Below, one piece after another: positions 7,082 through 14,579 of a stretch of DNA of 14,579 nt. This DNA comes from Acidobacteriota bacterium (GTDB taxonomy: Bacteria > Acidobacteriota > Terriglobia > UBA7540): positions 1 through 14,579 of the forward strand of contig JAJXZM010000280.1 of the NCBI GenBank assembly GCA_021780055.1, given 5' to 3'. Numbering within the stretch: position 1 is the first letter of the stretch; each line of letters begins with the position of its first letter. The notes under the pieces are model-generated. The model saw nothing but the letters and a program-made list of their open reading frames with translations, made no database searches and was not told the DNA's origin. The position numbers were made by a program, and so were the translations under genes.

Positions 7082-8818
7082 TCAACCCTCGCTGGCGGCG
7101 TGAATTCTAATTTCCTCCGTTTTCTCAGTAGGGGGTGCTTTAGGCAGTTCGAGAATAAACTCCGATCCCCTGCCGGGAGAAGATTCCACGTGGATGTGGC
7201 CACCATGGCCCTGCACAATCTGGTAAACAATCGCCAGCCCTAGTCCGGTCCCACGCGAGAAACCGGCCTGAAAAGGCTCAAAGAGTTTCTCAAGCTGAGC
7301 AGGTTCAATTCCGACACCCGTGTCACGAAAAACGATCAGCGCGCCGCCGTCAATCGCCCCGCTGACCTCCACCGTGAGCGTTCCGCCATTCTCAATCGCT
7401 TTCAGAGCGTTGTCGCAGATGTTCCAGAACACCTGCCGGAGCTTGTCAGCGTCCGCCTCAATTGTGACAGGCAAACGGGGCAGCTTGCGCTCTATCCGCA
7501 CACGTTTGGGAAAGTCAGGCGTGTTCCGAAGCAGAAGCAGCGTCTCTTCGATCAGAACAACAACGTCAACTTCGGAAAACTCAAACCGTTGTTCGCGCGA
7601 ATACAGCAGAAAATCTGAAACCAGTTTGTTCAAGCGTTCCGACTCGCGACTGAGAATATTGATCAGCTTTCGCTCGTCTTCATCGAGATTGCCTACCGAT
7701 CCCAGTACCTTTGCCGATCCTGAAATTGACGCCAGCGGGTTGCGGATTTCGTGTGCGATGCCTGCCGCCAGTCGCCCAAGCGTGGCCATGCGGTCCTTCA
7801 AACGAGATTGCGTTTCCAGGCGCTTTTGCACCGTGAGGTCCTGCACACTGTAAATGAAACCGGCCGTACCGCTTTCTGGAATTACCAGATGCGACACTGA
7901 TACCCCCAAAATCCGTTTATCGCCCAGCGGATGCCAGAATTCAACTTCCTCCCGTCCATGGGCGGAAACCAGCGCGCGAAAATCGTCAGATCGCGGACCC
8001 AGGTTACCCAGAATCTTGTCAATGGGTTCGCCCAGGGCCGAGTCGCGCGCGTAGCCAAGGATTTCAGCGCCGGCGGGGTTGAGTTCTGTCACGGTACCGT
8101 CAAGGTCCGTTGTGATCAGCCCGTCTCGCATGCTGCGGACAACGTTATCGTTAATTGCCTGGAGACTCGCCACCTGTCCCCGTTTGTCACGAAGCTCGGC
8201 GCCGGTCTTTCTGAGGTTTTCTGCCAGAAAACCAGCAAGATAGGCCACCGCGAAAAAGCCGAACAGACTGGCAAAGATCTTTACCTGAAGTGTCCCCAGA
8301 TCAACAGGCGAGCTTGAAGTACTCGCCAGTGATGCGACCCACGGGTGTTCTGCCGCAAAGCCGGGATAGAGAGTAGGCAGATGGGCCAATTCCAGCAAAC
8401 CGCCCATCAGGATAAAACTGAAGGCCGCCACCATAAACACGCGCGACCGCGGCAGGAGGAGACTGGCCAGTATGATGGCTACCAGATAAAGTGAAAAATA
8501 ATTACTTTCTAGGTCGCCCGTCACATGAACGATGGCCGTGATGATAAAGATGTCCGCAAACAGCTGCAGGTGGGCTTGCAGGGAATAGTCCAGGCTGATC
8601 TGGTTATATATAAGGAAAAACAGGTTCAGGATGTACCACAGGATGACAAATCCGCCCAGATATGCAATGGAATGAACGCTGCCCGGGCTGGGTGAAATCT
8701 GCTCGATAGCATAATCGATCGCAAAGACAAACGTGATGATAACAAACCGGATCTTAATGACCCAGGGCAGCCAACTTTGGAGTTCGCCGGTGAATTTCAT
8801 AGGGGAACTAAAGAGCAT
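7082..8818 (-). CDS. pilS: PilS-like membrane sensor histidine kinase
   Basis: Inner-membrane kinase of 578 residues, partner of the adjacent PilR-like regulator. About six hydrophobic segments lie in residues 18-200, followed by a PAS domain (about 220-330). The HisKA domain has catalytic H356 in GIAHEIRNP. The ATPase domain has the N box (NICDNALKAI, N470), G1 DTGVGI (499-504) and G2 GTGLGLAI (523-530). Six membrane segments plus PAS matches P. aeruginosa PilS, which is known to sense membrane-stored pilin and to lower pilA transcription when pilin is abundant. Whether this protein senses pilin is inference. The ATG at 8818 has AGGAGG about 15 nt upstream, farther than usual; ATG 8800 is an alternative but has no Shine-Dalgarno. 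The gene follows pilC after 126 bp. Confidence 0.92.
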   Translation of the reverse strand: MLFSSPMKFTGELQSWLPWVIKIRFVIITFVFAIDYAIEQISPSPGSVHSIAYLGGFVILWYILNLFFLIYNQISLDYSLQAHLQLFADIFIITAIVHVTGDLESNYFSLYLVAIILASLLLPRSRVFMVAAFSFILMGGLLELAHLPTLYPGFAAEHPWVASLASTSSSPVDLGTLQVKIFASLFGFFAVAYLAGFLAENLRKTGAELRDKRGQVASLQAINDNVVRSMRDGLITTDLDGTVTELNPAGAEILGYARDSALGEPIDKILGNLGPRSDDFRALVSAHGREEVEFWHPLGDKRILGVSVSHLVIPESGTAGFIYSVQDLTVQKRLETQSRLKDRMATLGRLAAGIAHEIRNPLASISGSAKVLGSVGNLDEDERKLINILSRESERLNKLVSDFLLYSREQRFEFSEVDVVVLIEETLLLLRNTPDFPKRVRIERKLPRLPVTIEADADKLRQVFWNICDNALKAIENGGTLTVEVSGAIDGGALIVFRDTGVGIEPAQLEKLFEPFQAGFSRGTGLGLAIVYQIVQGHGGHIHVESSPGRGSEFILELPKAPPTEKTEEIRIHAASEG

Positions 8819-8944
8819 TATAGAGATTCAGTTCCTCCTGGACAATAACTCTTCCTGCAAAGAACCTCAACCTCCCCCTCTTTCCCGTCCCCGGCAAAGG
8901 ATCTCCCGTTACGCCATTCGGTCTGTTGATAGGTATCCGTCAAA

Positions 8945-10156
8945 TCATCCAGCGAGTTTGCCAATCAGGGAGAACAGCGGCAGGTACATCGAGATCACCA
9001 CGCCGCCCACGACAACGCCCAGGAAGAGGATGATCATGGGCTCGAGCGCCGTCAGCAGGTCACCGACCGCGGCGTCCACTTCGTCTTCATAAAAATCGGC
9101 CACTTTCTGAAGCATCGAGTCGAGGGCCCCTGTATGTTCGCCCACACCAATCATCTGCACCACCATGTTTGGGAAAACACCTGTTTCGCGAAGGGGGTCA
9201 ACGATCGTCCTGCCGCCCTCGATGGCCTTGCGGACCTGTGCAATCGCCCTTTCTACAACAGCATTCCCAGAGGTTCGGGACGTAATGTCCATCGCCTCCA
9301 GCATAGGCACACCGCTGGTGATAAGCGTTCCAAGAGTCCGTGAAAACCTCGCCACCGATATCTTGCGCATCACGGGCCCCAGCACTGGGATCTTCAGGAT
9401 GAGCGCATCGATAACCATCCGCCCGGAAGGCTTTCGATAGTACCATCTGAGGCCGATACCCAACAAGATTACCAGAACGATAAGGATCGGCCCGAAGCTT
9501 GCGACAAAGTGGCTGAGCGCTATGACAATGCGGGTGGGTAACGGCAGCGCGGCACCGAGTCCAGCAAAGAGTGTTGTGAAAATGGGCACCACCTTCCACA
9601 GAAGAAGCGTGACCACCCCCCCTGCGATCAAGACAACGGCCGCCGGATAGATCATGGCGGACTGTACGGACCGCTTAAGCTTCACCGCTTTTTCAATGTA
9701 GGTCGATAGCCGTTGAAGAATGGTGTCCAGAATTCCGCCGCTCTCTCCCGCTTCCACCATGTTGGTGTAGAGGTCGTCAAAAGCTTTGGGATGCTGGCGC
9801 AGGGCGTTGGCCAGAGACGATCCCCCCTCAACCGTGCCCCTCACTCCAGCCAGCATCCGGGCAAAGGCTTTGTTTTCCTGCTGTGAAGAAAGGATTTCAA
9901 GACACTGCACCAACGGCAAGCCTGCGTCAATCATCACGGAAAACTGGCGGGTGAAGACGGCAAGCTCCTTTGCCTTGACCTTTTCTCCCCATTTGAATTT
10001 GGGAATGGCGATTTCGCGGCCTTTCTCTACGATCTTGAGCGGCGTGATCGATTCGCGCCGCAGCGAGGAGTCCAATGCCTCGCGGCTGGCAGCGACGCGA
10101 ACTCCGCTGATCATCTGCCCCGTACGGGAAGTTCCTCGAAATTCAAACTGGGACAT
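8945..10156 (-). CDS. pilC: PilC inner-membrane platform protein of the type IV pilus
   Basis: Polytopic membrane protein of the GspF/PilC family, which couples the PilB and PilT motors to pilin insertion and removal. At 403 residues it is the usual length. Two repeated GspF domains are visible: residues about 66-189 (TRQFSVMIDAGLPLVQCLEIL) and 269-391 (ARFSRTLGTLITSGVPMLEAM). Each carries the family's VEAGE/GVGE plus G-x-L motif (135-143 and 338-345). Three hydrophobic membrane segments lie near 168-190, 217-238 and 370-392. The ATG at 10156 is preceded by GAGGAGG with 8-nt spacing, a strong start. It lies 81 bp after pilT and 126 bp before pilS in the same orientation. No unusual residues were seen. 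Confidence 0.95.
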   Translation of the reverse strand: MSQFEFRGTSRTGQMISGVRVAASREALDSSLRRESITPLKIVEKGREIAIPKFKWGEKVKAKELAVFTRQFSVMIDAGLPLVQCLEILSSQQENKAFARMLAGVRGTVEGGSSLANALRQHPKAFDDLYTNMVEAGESGGILDTILQRLSTYIEKAVKLKRSVQSAMIYPAAVVLIAGGVVTLLLWKVVPIFTTLFAGLGAALPLPTRIVIALSHFVASFGPILIVLVILLGIGLRWYYRKPSGRMVIDALILKIPVLGPVMRKISVARFSRTLGTLITSGVPMLEAMDITSRTSGNAVVERAIAQVRKAIEGGRTIVDPLRETGVFPNMVVQMIGVGEHTGALDSMLQKVADFYEDEVDAAVGDLLTALEPMIILFLGVVVGGVVISMYLPLFSLIGKLAG

Positions 10157-10179
10157 GGATTGTTACCTCCTCGTCGCCT

Positions 10180-10194
10180 CTGGCCTAGGGCCAG
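10180..10194 (-). repeat. Small intercistronic hairpin between pilT and pilC
   Basis: CTGGCC (10180-10185) and GGCCAG (10189-10194) form a perfect 6-bp inverted repeat with a 3-nt loop. It lies about 10 nt upstream of the pilC Shine-Dalgarno on the minus-strand transcript. There is no T tract, so it is not a terminator. It may be an mRNA processing or stability element, or chance. Confidence 0.3.
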
Positions 10195-10237
10195 CACATA
10201 GCCTCAGAGTCCTTCGGGGACGGCTCACCTTCCAGTG

Positions 10238-11359
10238 TTATCTCCGCATTGGCAAACCGGGACCGTTGTGCCCTACCCCGGTGGGAGCGCTCCGGTTGAT
10301 CATGTCCTGCAACTCGTCTTTATTGCTGGACCTGGCAAGCGCGGTATCGAGATCGATCAGGCGTTGCTGATAAAAATTGAGGAGCGACTGGTTGAAGGTC
10401 TGCATTCCGTATTTTTCCTGACCGGTCTGCATAGCCGAATAAATCTGGTGGATTTTGTCCTCGCGGATCAGGTTGCGAATGGCGGGGTTGGGAACCAGGA
10501 TTTCCATTGCCATCACGCGCCCCTTGCCATCCTGGCGCGGCAACAGCGACTGGCACAGGATGCCTTCTATGACCATGGAAAACTGGGCGCGGATCTGGGA
10601 CTGCTGGTGGGCCGGGAAAACGTCAATGATACGGTTGATTGTGGAGGCCGCCGAGTTTGTGTGCAGCGTTCCGAACGTCAGGTGTCCGGTTTCAGCAATG
10701 CGAAGCGCAGCCTCGATCGTCTCAAGGTCGCGCATTTCGCCAATAAGTACCACGTCAGGGTCTTCACGCAGGGCCGAACGCAGCGAATTGGCAAAAGAGT
10801 GCGTATCAGAATTAACCTCGCGCTGGTTCACCAGGCACCTCTTGTGAGGATGAATGAATTCGATCGGGTCCTCAATGGTAATCATGTGCTCGTGCCGTGT
10901 CGAGTTGATCAGGTCAAGCATCGTAGCCAGCGTAGTGGATTTGCCGCTGCCCGTCGGTCCTGTTACCAGGATCAGCCCGCGAGGTCTCTCGCACAGTTTT
11001 CGCAGAACCTGGGGCAGGCCTAGCTGCTCGAATGTCTTGATTTCAAAAGGGATCACACGGAAGACACCGGCTACGGCTCCCCGCTGGTGGAAGAGGTTCC
11101 CGCGGAAACGAGCAATGTTCTTGATGCCGAATGAAAAATCGAGCTCCAGATTTTCCTCAAAACGGTGCTTTTGCGCGTCGGTGAGAATGCTGTAGCAAAG
11201 TTGCTTGGTGTCCCCAGGCCCAAGCGCCGGAAGATCCTCACAGGGCTTCAGTTCTCCGTGAACCCGAATTCGTGGCGGTGAATTCGTCGTAATGTGAAGG
11301 TCGGAGCCCCCGGAGTTCACCATCAGCCGGAGCAAATCACTGAGGGGTGGTATTGCCAT
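10238..11359 (-). CDS. pilT: PilT pilus retraction ATPase
   Basis: Cytoplasmic hexameric ATPase that disassembles the pilus and drives twitching. In its 373 residues are Walker A GPTGSGKST (134-142), Asp box IEDPIEF (162-168), Walker B VVLIGEMRD (203-211) and His box HLTFGTLHT (226-234). The AIRNLIRE motif (293-300), needed for retraction and diagnostic of PilT rather than PilB, is intact. It lacks the N-terminal extension and Cys motif of PilB. The ATG at 11359 has GGGAGG about 10 nt upstream. It lies 56 bp after pilB and 81 bp before pilC, so it is part of the same operon. A PilU-type paralogue is less likely given the position between pilB and pilC. Confidence 0.95.
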   Translation of the reverse strand: MAIPPLSDLLRLMVNSGGSDLHITTNSPPRIRVHGELKPCEDLPALGPGDTKQLCYSILTDAQKHRFEENLELDFSFGIKNIARFRGNLFHQRGAVAGVFRVIPFEIKTFEQLGLPQVLRKLCERPRGLILVTGPTGSGKSTTLATMLDLINSTRHEHMITIEDPIEFIHPHKRCLVNQREVNSDTHSFANSLRSALREDPDVVLIGEMRDLETIEAALRIAETGHLTFGTLHTNSAASTINRIIDVFPAHQQSQIRAQFSMVIEGILCQSLLPRQDGKGRVMAMEILVPNPAIRNLIREDKIHQIYSAMQTGQEKYGMQTFNQSLLNFYQQRLIDLDTALARSSNKDELQDMINRSAPTGVGHNGPGLPMRR

Positions 11360-11415
11360 CGATTGTCAGCCTCCCTTGTCAACTCCATCTGTTGCAGCCA
11401 GGCACAGGTCACAAA

Positions 11416-13197
11416 TCAGAGCACGGTTTCTCGAATTACCTCTTCAAGAGTTGTCACGCCGTCAGCGACTTTCATCAATCCGCTTCGGCGCAGGGTAATC
11501 ATTCCCTCTTCAACTGCTTTCTTCCTCAGTTCGAGGGCCGAAGCGCCCACCAGAATCAGTTCCCGCAGTTCGTCAGTTACTTCGAGAACTTCGTAGAGTC
11601 CCACACGGCCTTTGTACCCCCGGCTGTTGCACGAGGGGCAGCCCTCGCCGCGGTAAACCTTGAGAGATTTGGCTTCTTCCGGGGTAAAGCCCGCATCGAC
11701 TAGGACCTGGTGGCGTACCTTGTCTTCCACCTTGCAGTTCGGGCAAATGCGACGCGTGAGCCGCTGCGCGCAGATCAGATGCACAGACGTCGCCACAAGA
11801 AAGGGCTCGATTCCCATGTTCATGAGTCGGGAAATTGTAGACGGAGCATCGTTGGTGTGCAGCGTGGACAATACCAGATGGCCAGTCAGCGCCGCCTTGA
11901 TCGCAATTTCGGCGGTTTCAAAGTCGCGGATCTCGCCCACCATGATGATGTTCGGGTCCTGGCGCAGGAAAGACCTCAAGGCCGCCGCAAAATTCAACCC
12001 GATCTGTTCTTTCATCTGCACCTGGTTGATCCCCGGCAACTGGAACTCGACCGGGTCTTCTGCGGTCATGATGTTGATGTCCGGCTTGTTCAGCTGCGCG
12101 ATGGAAGAATAGAGAGTGTTGGTCTTGCCGCTTCCTGTGGGCCCGGTAACCAGAACCATGCCATAGGGCTTGAAGATGGCGCGCTGGAATTTCTCCAGCG
12201 ACTCCTTCTCAAACCCGAGCCGCGTCATATCCAGGCGCAGATTCTCTTTGTCAAGCAGGCGCATGACGATCTTTTCACCATGCAGAGTGGGCAGCACCGA
12301 AACGCGGAAATCCAGTTGTTTCTTTCGGTTGTTGTGGACTATCCGGATCATGATGCGTCCGTCCTGGGGCAGGCGCTTTTCAGAGATGTCGAGCTTGGCC
12401 ATGATTTTGATTCTGCTGATCATGGCATCTCGCAGCTTGACGGGAGGCTGCATCACGTTCTGCAGCACGCCGTCAATCCTGTAGCGAACGCGGTACTCTT
12501 TTTCATAGGGCTCCAGGTGGATATCACTGGCCCCGCGTTCTACGGCGTCCTTCAGGATGTAGTTCACCAGCTTGATGACAGGAGCTTCTTCCGCCGCCCT
12601 CTCAAGGGCTGCCAGGTTCAGTGCGGACTCGTCTTCCGCCTCAACTTCGACACCCTCGGTTTGGCCATCGTCGATAAAGCTGACCAGGTCCTCGATTTCT
12701 TTCTTGCGCTCCTGCTCTTCGATTGAGCCGTAGTTTTTCTTGATCGCTTCAGCAACCGAAGCCTCAGACGCCACCACCGGCTCGATATTGAGACCGGTCA
12801 TGAACTTGATGTCATCCATGGCATAGACGTTGGCAGGGTCAGCCATGGCAAGGGTCAGCGACGCCCCCACTCGGCTGAGAGGAAGCACCTGGTATTTCAG
12901 TGCGGTTTCCATTGGGATCAACCGAATGACACCGGGATCGGCTTCAAAATATTCGAGATTTACTGACGGAATGCCATATTGGCGGGACAGCACTGCCGTA
13001 ATACCATCGGCGGTCAAGAAACCGAGTTTTATCACGCTGCTGCCAAGCCGCCCGCCATTTTGCCGCTGATGTTCCAAAGCCTGTTCGAGCTGGATTGGTG
13101 TAATCAGGTTCTCACGAATCAGCATCTCGCCCAGCTTCCCGGACATCCGGTGGGCGCGGAGGATCTCTGAAGTATCAGTTGTAGATTGTGGTTCCAT
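11416..13197 (-). CDS. pilB: PilB pilus extension ATPase with N-terminal MshEN-type domain
   Basis: Cytoplasmic ATPase powering pilus assembly. The 593-residue protein has an N-terminal GspE/MshEN domain (about 18-160) and an acidic linker (165-200). The motor domain has Walker A GPTGSGKT (352-359), Asp box AEDPVEF (379-385), Walker B IIMVGEIRD (417-425) and His box STLHTND (444-450). A tetracysteine zinc site is present: C485, C488, C520, C523. The N-terminus shows two 24-residue MshEN motifs (21-44 and 50-73) separated by five residues, the layout of c-di-GMP-binding domains. It is the first gene of the minus-strand pilus operon. The ATG at 13197 has no strong Shine-Dalgarno; the next ATG, at 13146, has none either and would remove 17 residues without touching the domain. 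I saw no convincing promoter upstream. Confidence 0.95.
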   Translation of the reverse strand: MEPQSTTDTSEILRAHRMSGKLGEMLIRENLITPIQLEQALEHQRQNGGRLGSSVIKLGFLTADGITAVLSRQYGIPSVNLEYFEADPGVIRLIPMETALKYQVLPLSRVGASLTLAMADPANVYAMDDIKFMTGLNIEPVVASEASVAEAIKKNYGSIEEQERKKEIEDLVSFIDDGQTEGVEVEAEDESALNLAALERAAEEAPVIKLVNYILKDAVERGASDIHLEPYEKEYRVRYRIDGVLQNVMQPPVKLRDAMISRIKIMAKLDISEKRLPQDGRIMIRIVHNNRKKQLDFRVSVLPTLHGEKIVMRLLDKENLRLDMTRLGFEKESLEKFQRAIFKPYGMVLVTGPTGSGKTNTLYSSIAQLNKPDINIMTAEDPVEFQLPGINQVQMKEQIGLNFAAALRSFLRQDPNIIMVGEIRDFETAEIAIKAALTGHLVLSTLHTNDAPSTISRLMNMGIEPFLVATSVHLICAQRLTRRICPNCKVEDKVRHQVLVDAGFTPEEAKSLKVYRGEGCPSCNSRGYKGRVGLYEVLEVTDELRELILVGASALELRKKAVEEGMITLRRSGLMKVADGVTTLEEVIRETVL

Positions 13198-13426
13198 AGC
13201 TCTTAAGTTCCAACTCTGAAGGGTTAAAAACGTGTTGCATGCATGCGACTTTGTTCGCCAAGGTTCTGCTGCTTGCGGCCTTTGCCCATGGCACAGTCAA
13301 ACTGAGATATTGCATGCCTTTGGCTGACGTTTCTTCTCTTCCTCTCAACCTCAGAAGTTGTTGATTTTTATCGGCAATCTGCGGCCGAACTTGACTTTCC
13401 GGGCGACGGCGTATTAATTTCAACCT
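13198..13426. promoter_or_regulatory. Divergent intergenic region between pilB and the glycosylase gene
   Basis: This 229-bp gap must hold the start of both the pil operon (minus) and the glycosylase-kinase pair (plus). On the plus strand TTGACT (13391-13396) is followed after 15 nt by TATTAA (13412-13417), a plausible but short-spaced sigma-70 promoter. For pilB no good -35/-10 or -24/-12 was found by eye. The octamer TTGCATGC occurs twice (13235-13242 and 13310-13317), and the first copy overlaps the palindrome GCATGCATGC. The meaning of these repeats is unknown. Confidence 0.4.
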
Positions 13427-14212
13427 ATGCGACGCGCGGCTCAGCCGTTCGGAGTTGAGCCGGGTGAAGTGCTGGTAAGGTATTACGAAGAACTTCTTCG
13501 GCAGTTCGGTCCCCAGGGCTGGTGGCCGGCACGCACTCGCCTGGAGGTCATCCTCGGCGCCATCCTCACCCAGAATACGAGCTGGCAGAATGCTGCCCGA
13601 GCCATTGGCCGTCTTCGAGCCTCCGGGCTTCTCCGCTGGCACCGTTTGCGCCGGGCTTCGGCTGTCGATATCGAAGAATGCATTCGCCCAGCGGGATATT
13701 TTCGCCAGAAAGCACGCGCCATCCGGGCCTTGGTCGAGTGGCTTGAATCCAGCCACGATGGTTCCCTGGACGCGCTCTTCAACCAGTCGCCTGAACTTGC
13801 GCGTTCGCAGTTGCTGGCCCTTCGCGGTGTGGGCCCTGAAACGGCGGACGCCATCCTGCTCTATGCGGGCAATCTTCCTTTTTTCGTCGCCGACGCCTAC
13901 ACCCGCCGTGTCCTGGCACGGCATGAGTTGCTCTCCCGCGGGGACGGGTATGCTGCCGCACAGCAGTTCCTCCATCGGCACCTGCCGGCTGATGCAGGGC
14001 TTTTTAATGAATTTCACGCACTGCTCGTCGAAACCGGGAAGAGGTATTGCAAGCGGCACAGAGCCGAATGCAAGGGCTGTCCTCTTGAGACCTATCTTCC
14101 CGCTGACAGGAGCGTTTCCATCGTCGTCCGCCACAACGTCCGCGGGTCCTCCAGGCAGGATCAGAATCATCAGAAAAAGGAGGTTGCCGTAGTAGCGTAT
14201 GGCATCAAATAG
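13427..14212 (+). CDS. Endonuclease III-like HhH-GPD DNA glycosylase (COG2231/MagIII type)
   Basis: Predicted base-excision repair glycosylase of 261 residues. GPQGWWPA (28-35) and AILTQNTSWQN (45-55) are typical of the COG2231 branch, which includes Helicobacter MagIII 3-methyladenine glycosylase. The helix-hairpin-helix LRGVGPETAD (132-141) and catalytic D156 in VADAYTRR are present. Glu138 occupies the place of the endonuclease III lysine nucleophile, so a monofunctional glycosylase without lyase activity is expected. The Fe-S region has only three cysteines (C208, C215, C218); the fourth position is Leu224. A basic tail follows (about 232-261). The ATG at 13427 has no Shine-Dalgarno and lies only about 10 nt past a possible -10 box, so it may be leaderless. 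A later start near residue 10 or 14 cannot be excluded. It overlaps the next gene by 14 bp. Substrate specificity is not predictable. Confidence 0.85.
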   Translation: MRRAAQPFGVEPGEVLVRYYEELLRQFGPQGWWPARTRLEVILGAILTQNTSWQNAARAIGRLRASGLLRWHRLRRASAVDIEECIRPAGYFRQKARAIRALVEWLESSHDGSLDALFNQSPELARSQLLALRGVGPETADAILLYAGNLPFFVADAYTRRVLARHELLSRGDGYAAAQQFLHRHLPADAGLFNEFHALLVETGKRYCKRHRAECKGCPLETYLPADRSVSIVVRHNVRGSSRQDQNHQKKEVAVVAYGIK

Positions 14213-14579
14213 CAGTCCGCGGCCTCCCCGGCGAGCATTTCTGATCTTTCTGCTCATCTTCGTGCCCATCTTATTGTTTATCGGCTGGAGCCAGGCATCT
14301 CTGAACCTTTCTTTTATTCACCCCAGAACCGCACCCCAGACCATCCTTCTGGTAGTAGTTTCCGCACTCATCTTCCTGGCTTTCATAATCTTCGGCCTCA
14401 TCCTGTTGCGCTACCTGGTCAAGCTTTACTTCGAAAGGCGCAGCCACAAACTCGGCTCCCGCTTCAAAACAAAGATGGTGGTGGCATTCCTTGCCCTCAC
14501 TATTGTGCCCGCGTGCTTCCTCTTTGCTTTCTCCTACGGCCTTCTCAACCGAAGTATCGATAAATGGTTCGGAATTCCC
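14199..14579 (+). CDS. NtrY-like membrane sensor histidine kinase, N-terminal part (runs off window)
   Basis: This open frame continues to the right edge with no stop; 127 residues are visible. The start MASNSSPRPPRRA is followed by three hydrophobic segments, about residues 13-33, 48-72 and 93-115. The string ERRSHKLGSRFKTKMVVAFL (79-98) and then the RSIDKWF element (118-124) match the N-terminal region of NtrY-type kinases, which sit in the inner membrane and usually pair with the NtrX sigma-54 regulator. The HAMP, PAS and kinase domains would lie outside the window, so kinase function is inferred. The ATG at 14199 is the first usable start, because an in-frame TAG lies at 14193-14195. AAGGAGG at 14177-14183 is present but 15 nt away. 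The gene overlaps the glycosylase stop by 14 bp, so the two are probably co-translated. Confidence 0.75.
   Translation, partial: MASNSSPRPPRRAFLIFLLIFVPILLFIGWSQASLNLSFIHPRTAPQTILLVVVSALIFLAFIIFGLILLRYLVKLYFERRSHKLGSRFKTKMVVAFLALTIVPACFLFAFSYGLLNRSIDKWFGIP

Noticed and set aside
11710..12726. A 338-codon plus-strand open frame opposite pilB
   Set aside because: It is a shadow of the pilB coding sequence caused by GC-biased codon use, with no domain signal.
13235..13317. Two copies of TTGCATGC as a possible operator pair
   Set aside because: The 75-bp spacing is not a clear dimer-site distance, the octamer is partly self-palindromic, and no cognate regulator is evident. Noted only in the intergenic description.
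13175..14269. A 364-codon open frame on the minus strand opposite the glycosylase gene
   Set aside because: The plus-strand frame has clear HhH-GPD motifs and catalytic residues. The antisense product resembles no family I know and overlaps the whole glycosylase gene and the start of pilB.

Overview
The window looks like a chromosomal segment of a Gram-negative, pilus-bearing bacterium, most likely an Acidobacteriota. A Myxococcota or Desulfobacterota origin is also possible. The evidence is a pilB-pilT-pilC-pilS-pilR-pilin gene order, a sigma-54-type response regulator, the presence of lolA (hence an outer membrane), and two large membrane proteins with C-terminal tetratricopeptide repeats of a kind common in acidobacterial genomes. 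The taxonomic call is inference from gene content; there is no rRNA gene here.

Layout, read on the minus strand from right to left. A type IV pilus operon runs pilB (extension ATPase, 13197 to 11416), pilT (retraction ATPase, 11359 to 10238), pilC (platform protein, 10156 to 8945), pilS (sensor kinase, 8818 to 7082) and pilR (sigma-54 activator, 6967 to 5597). It ends with a GT-C-like multi-membrane/TPR protein (5575 to 3734). A 326-bp intergenic region (3408-3733) follows. It holds a good match to a sigma-54 -24/-12 promoter and a perfect 8-bp inverted repeat far upstream of it, a natural candidate for the PilR enhancer. Next comes a single pilin gene (pilA-like, 3407 to 2901) with a perfect Shine-Dalgarno sequence and a strong intrinsic terminator. 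Beyond the terminator lie a second, paralogous GT-C-like/TPR protein (2713 to 713) and, overlapping its end by 20 bp, a lolA-like periplasmic lipoprotein carrier (732 to 25).

On the plus strand, divergent from pilB, are an endonuclease III-like HhH-GPD DNA glycosylase (13427-14212) and, overlapping its stop by 14 bp, the 5' end of an NtrY-like membrane sensor kinase that runs off the right edge (14199-14579).

How the genes work together: PilB, PilT and PilC power and anchor the pilus. PilS and PilR, with sigma-54 RNA polymerase, are expected to control the pilin gene. The most unusual point is that the pilin gene sits between two related TMTC-like proteins, while the pilin is rich in Ser/Thr and lacks Cys. 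A pilin or envelope O-glycosylation module is the hypothesis I find most attractive, but the sequence alone does not prove it. Nothing resembling a mobile element, CRISPR array or RNA gene was seen.
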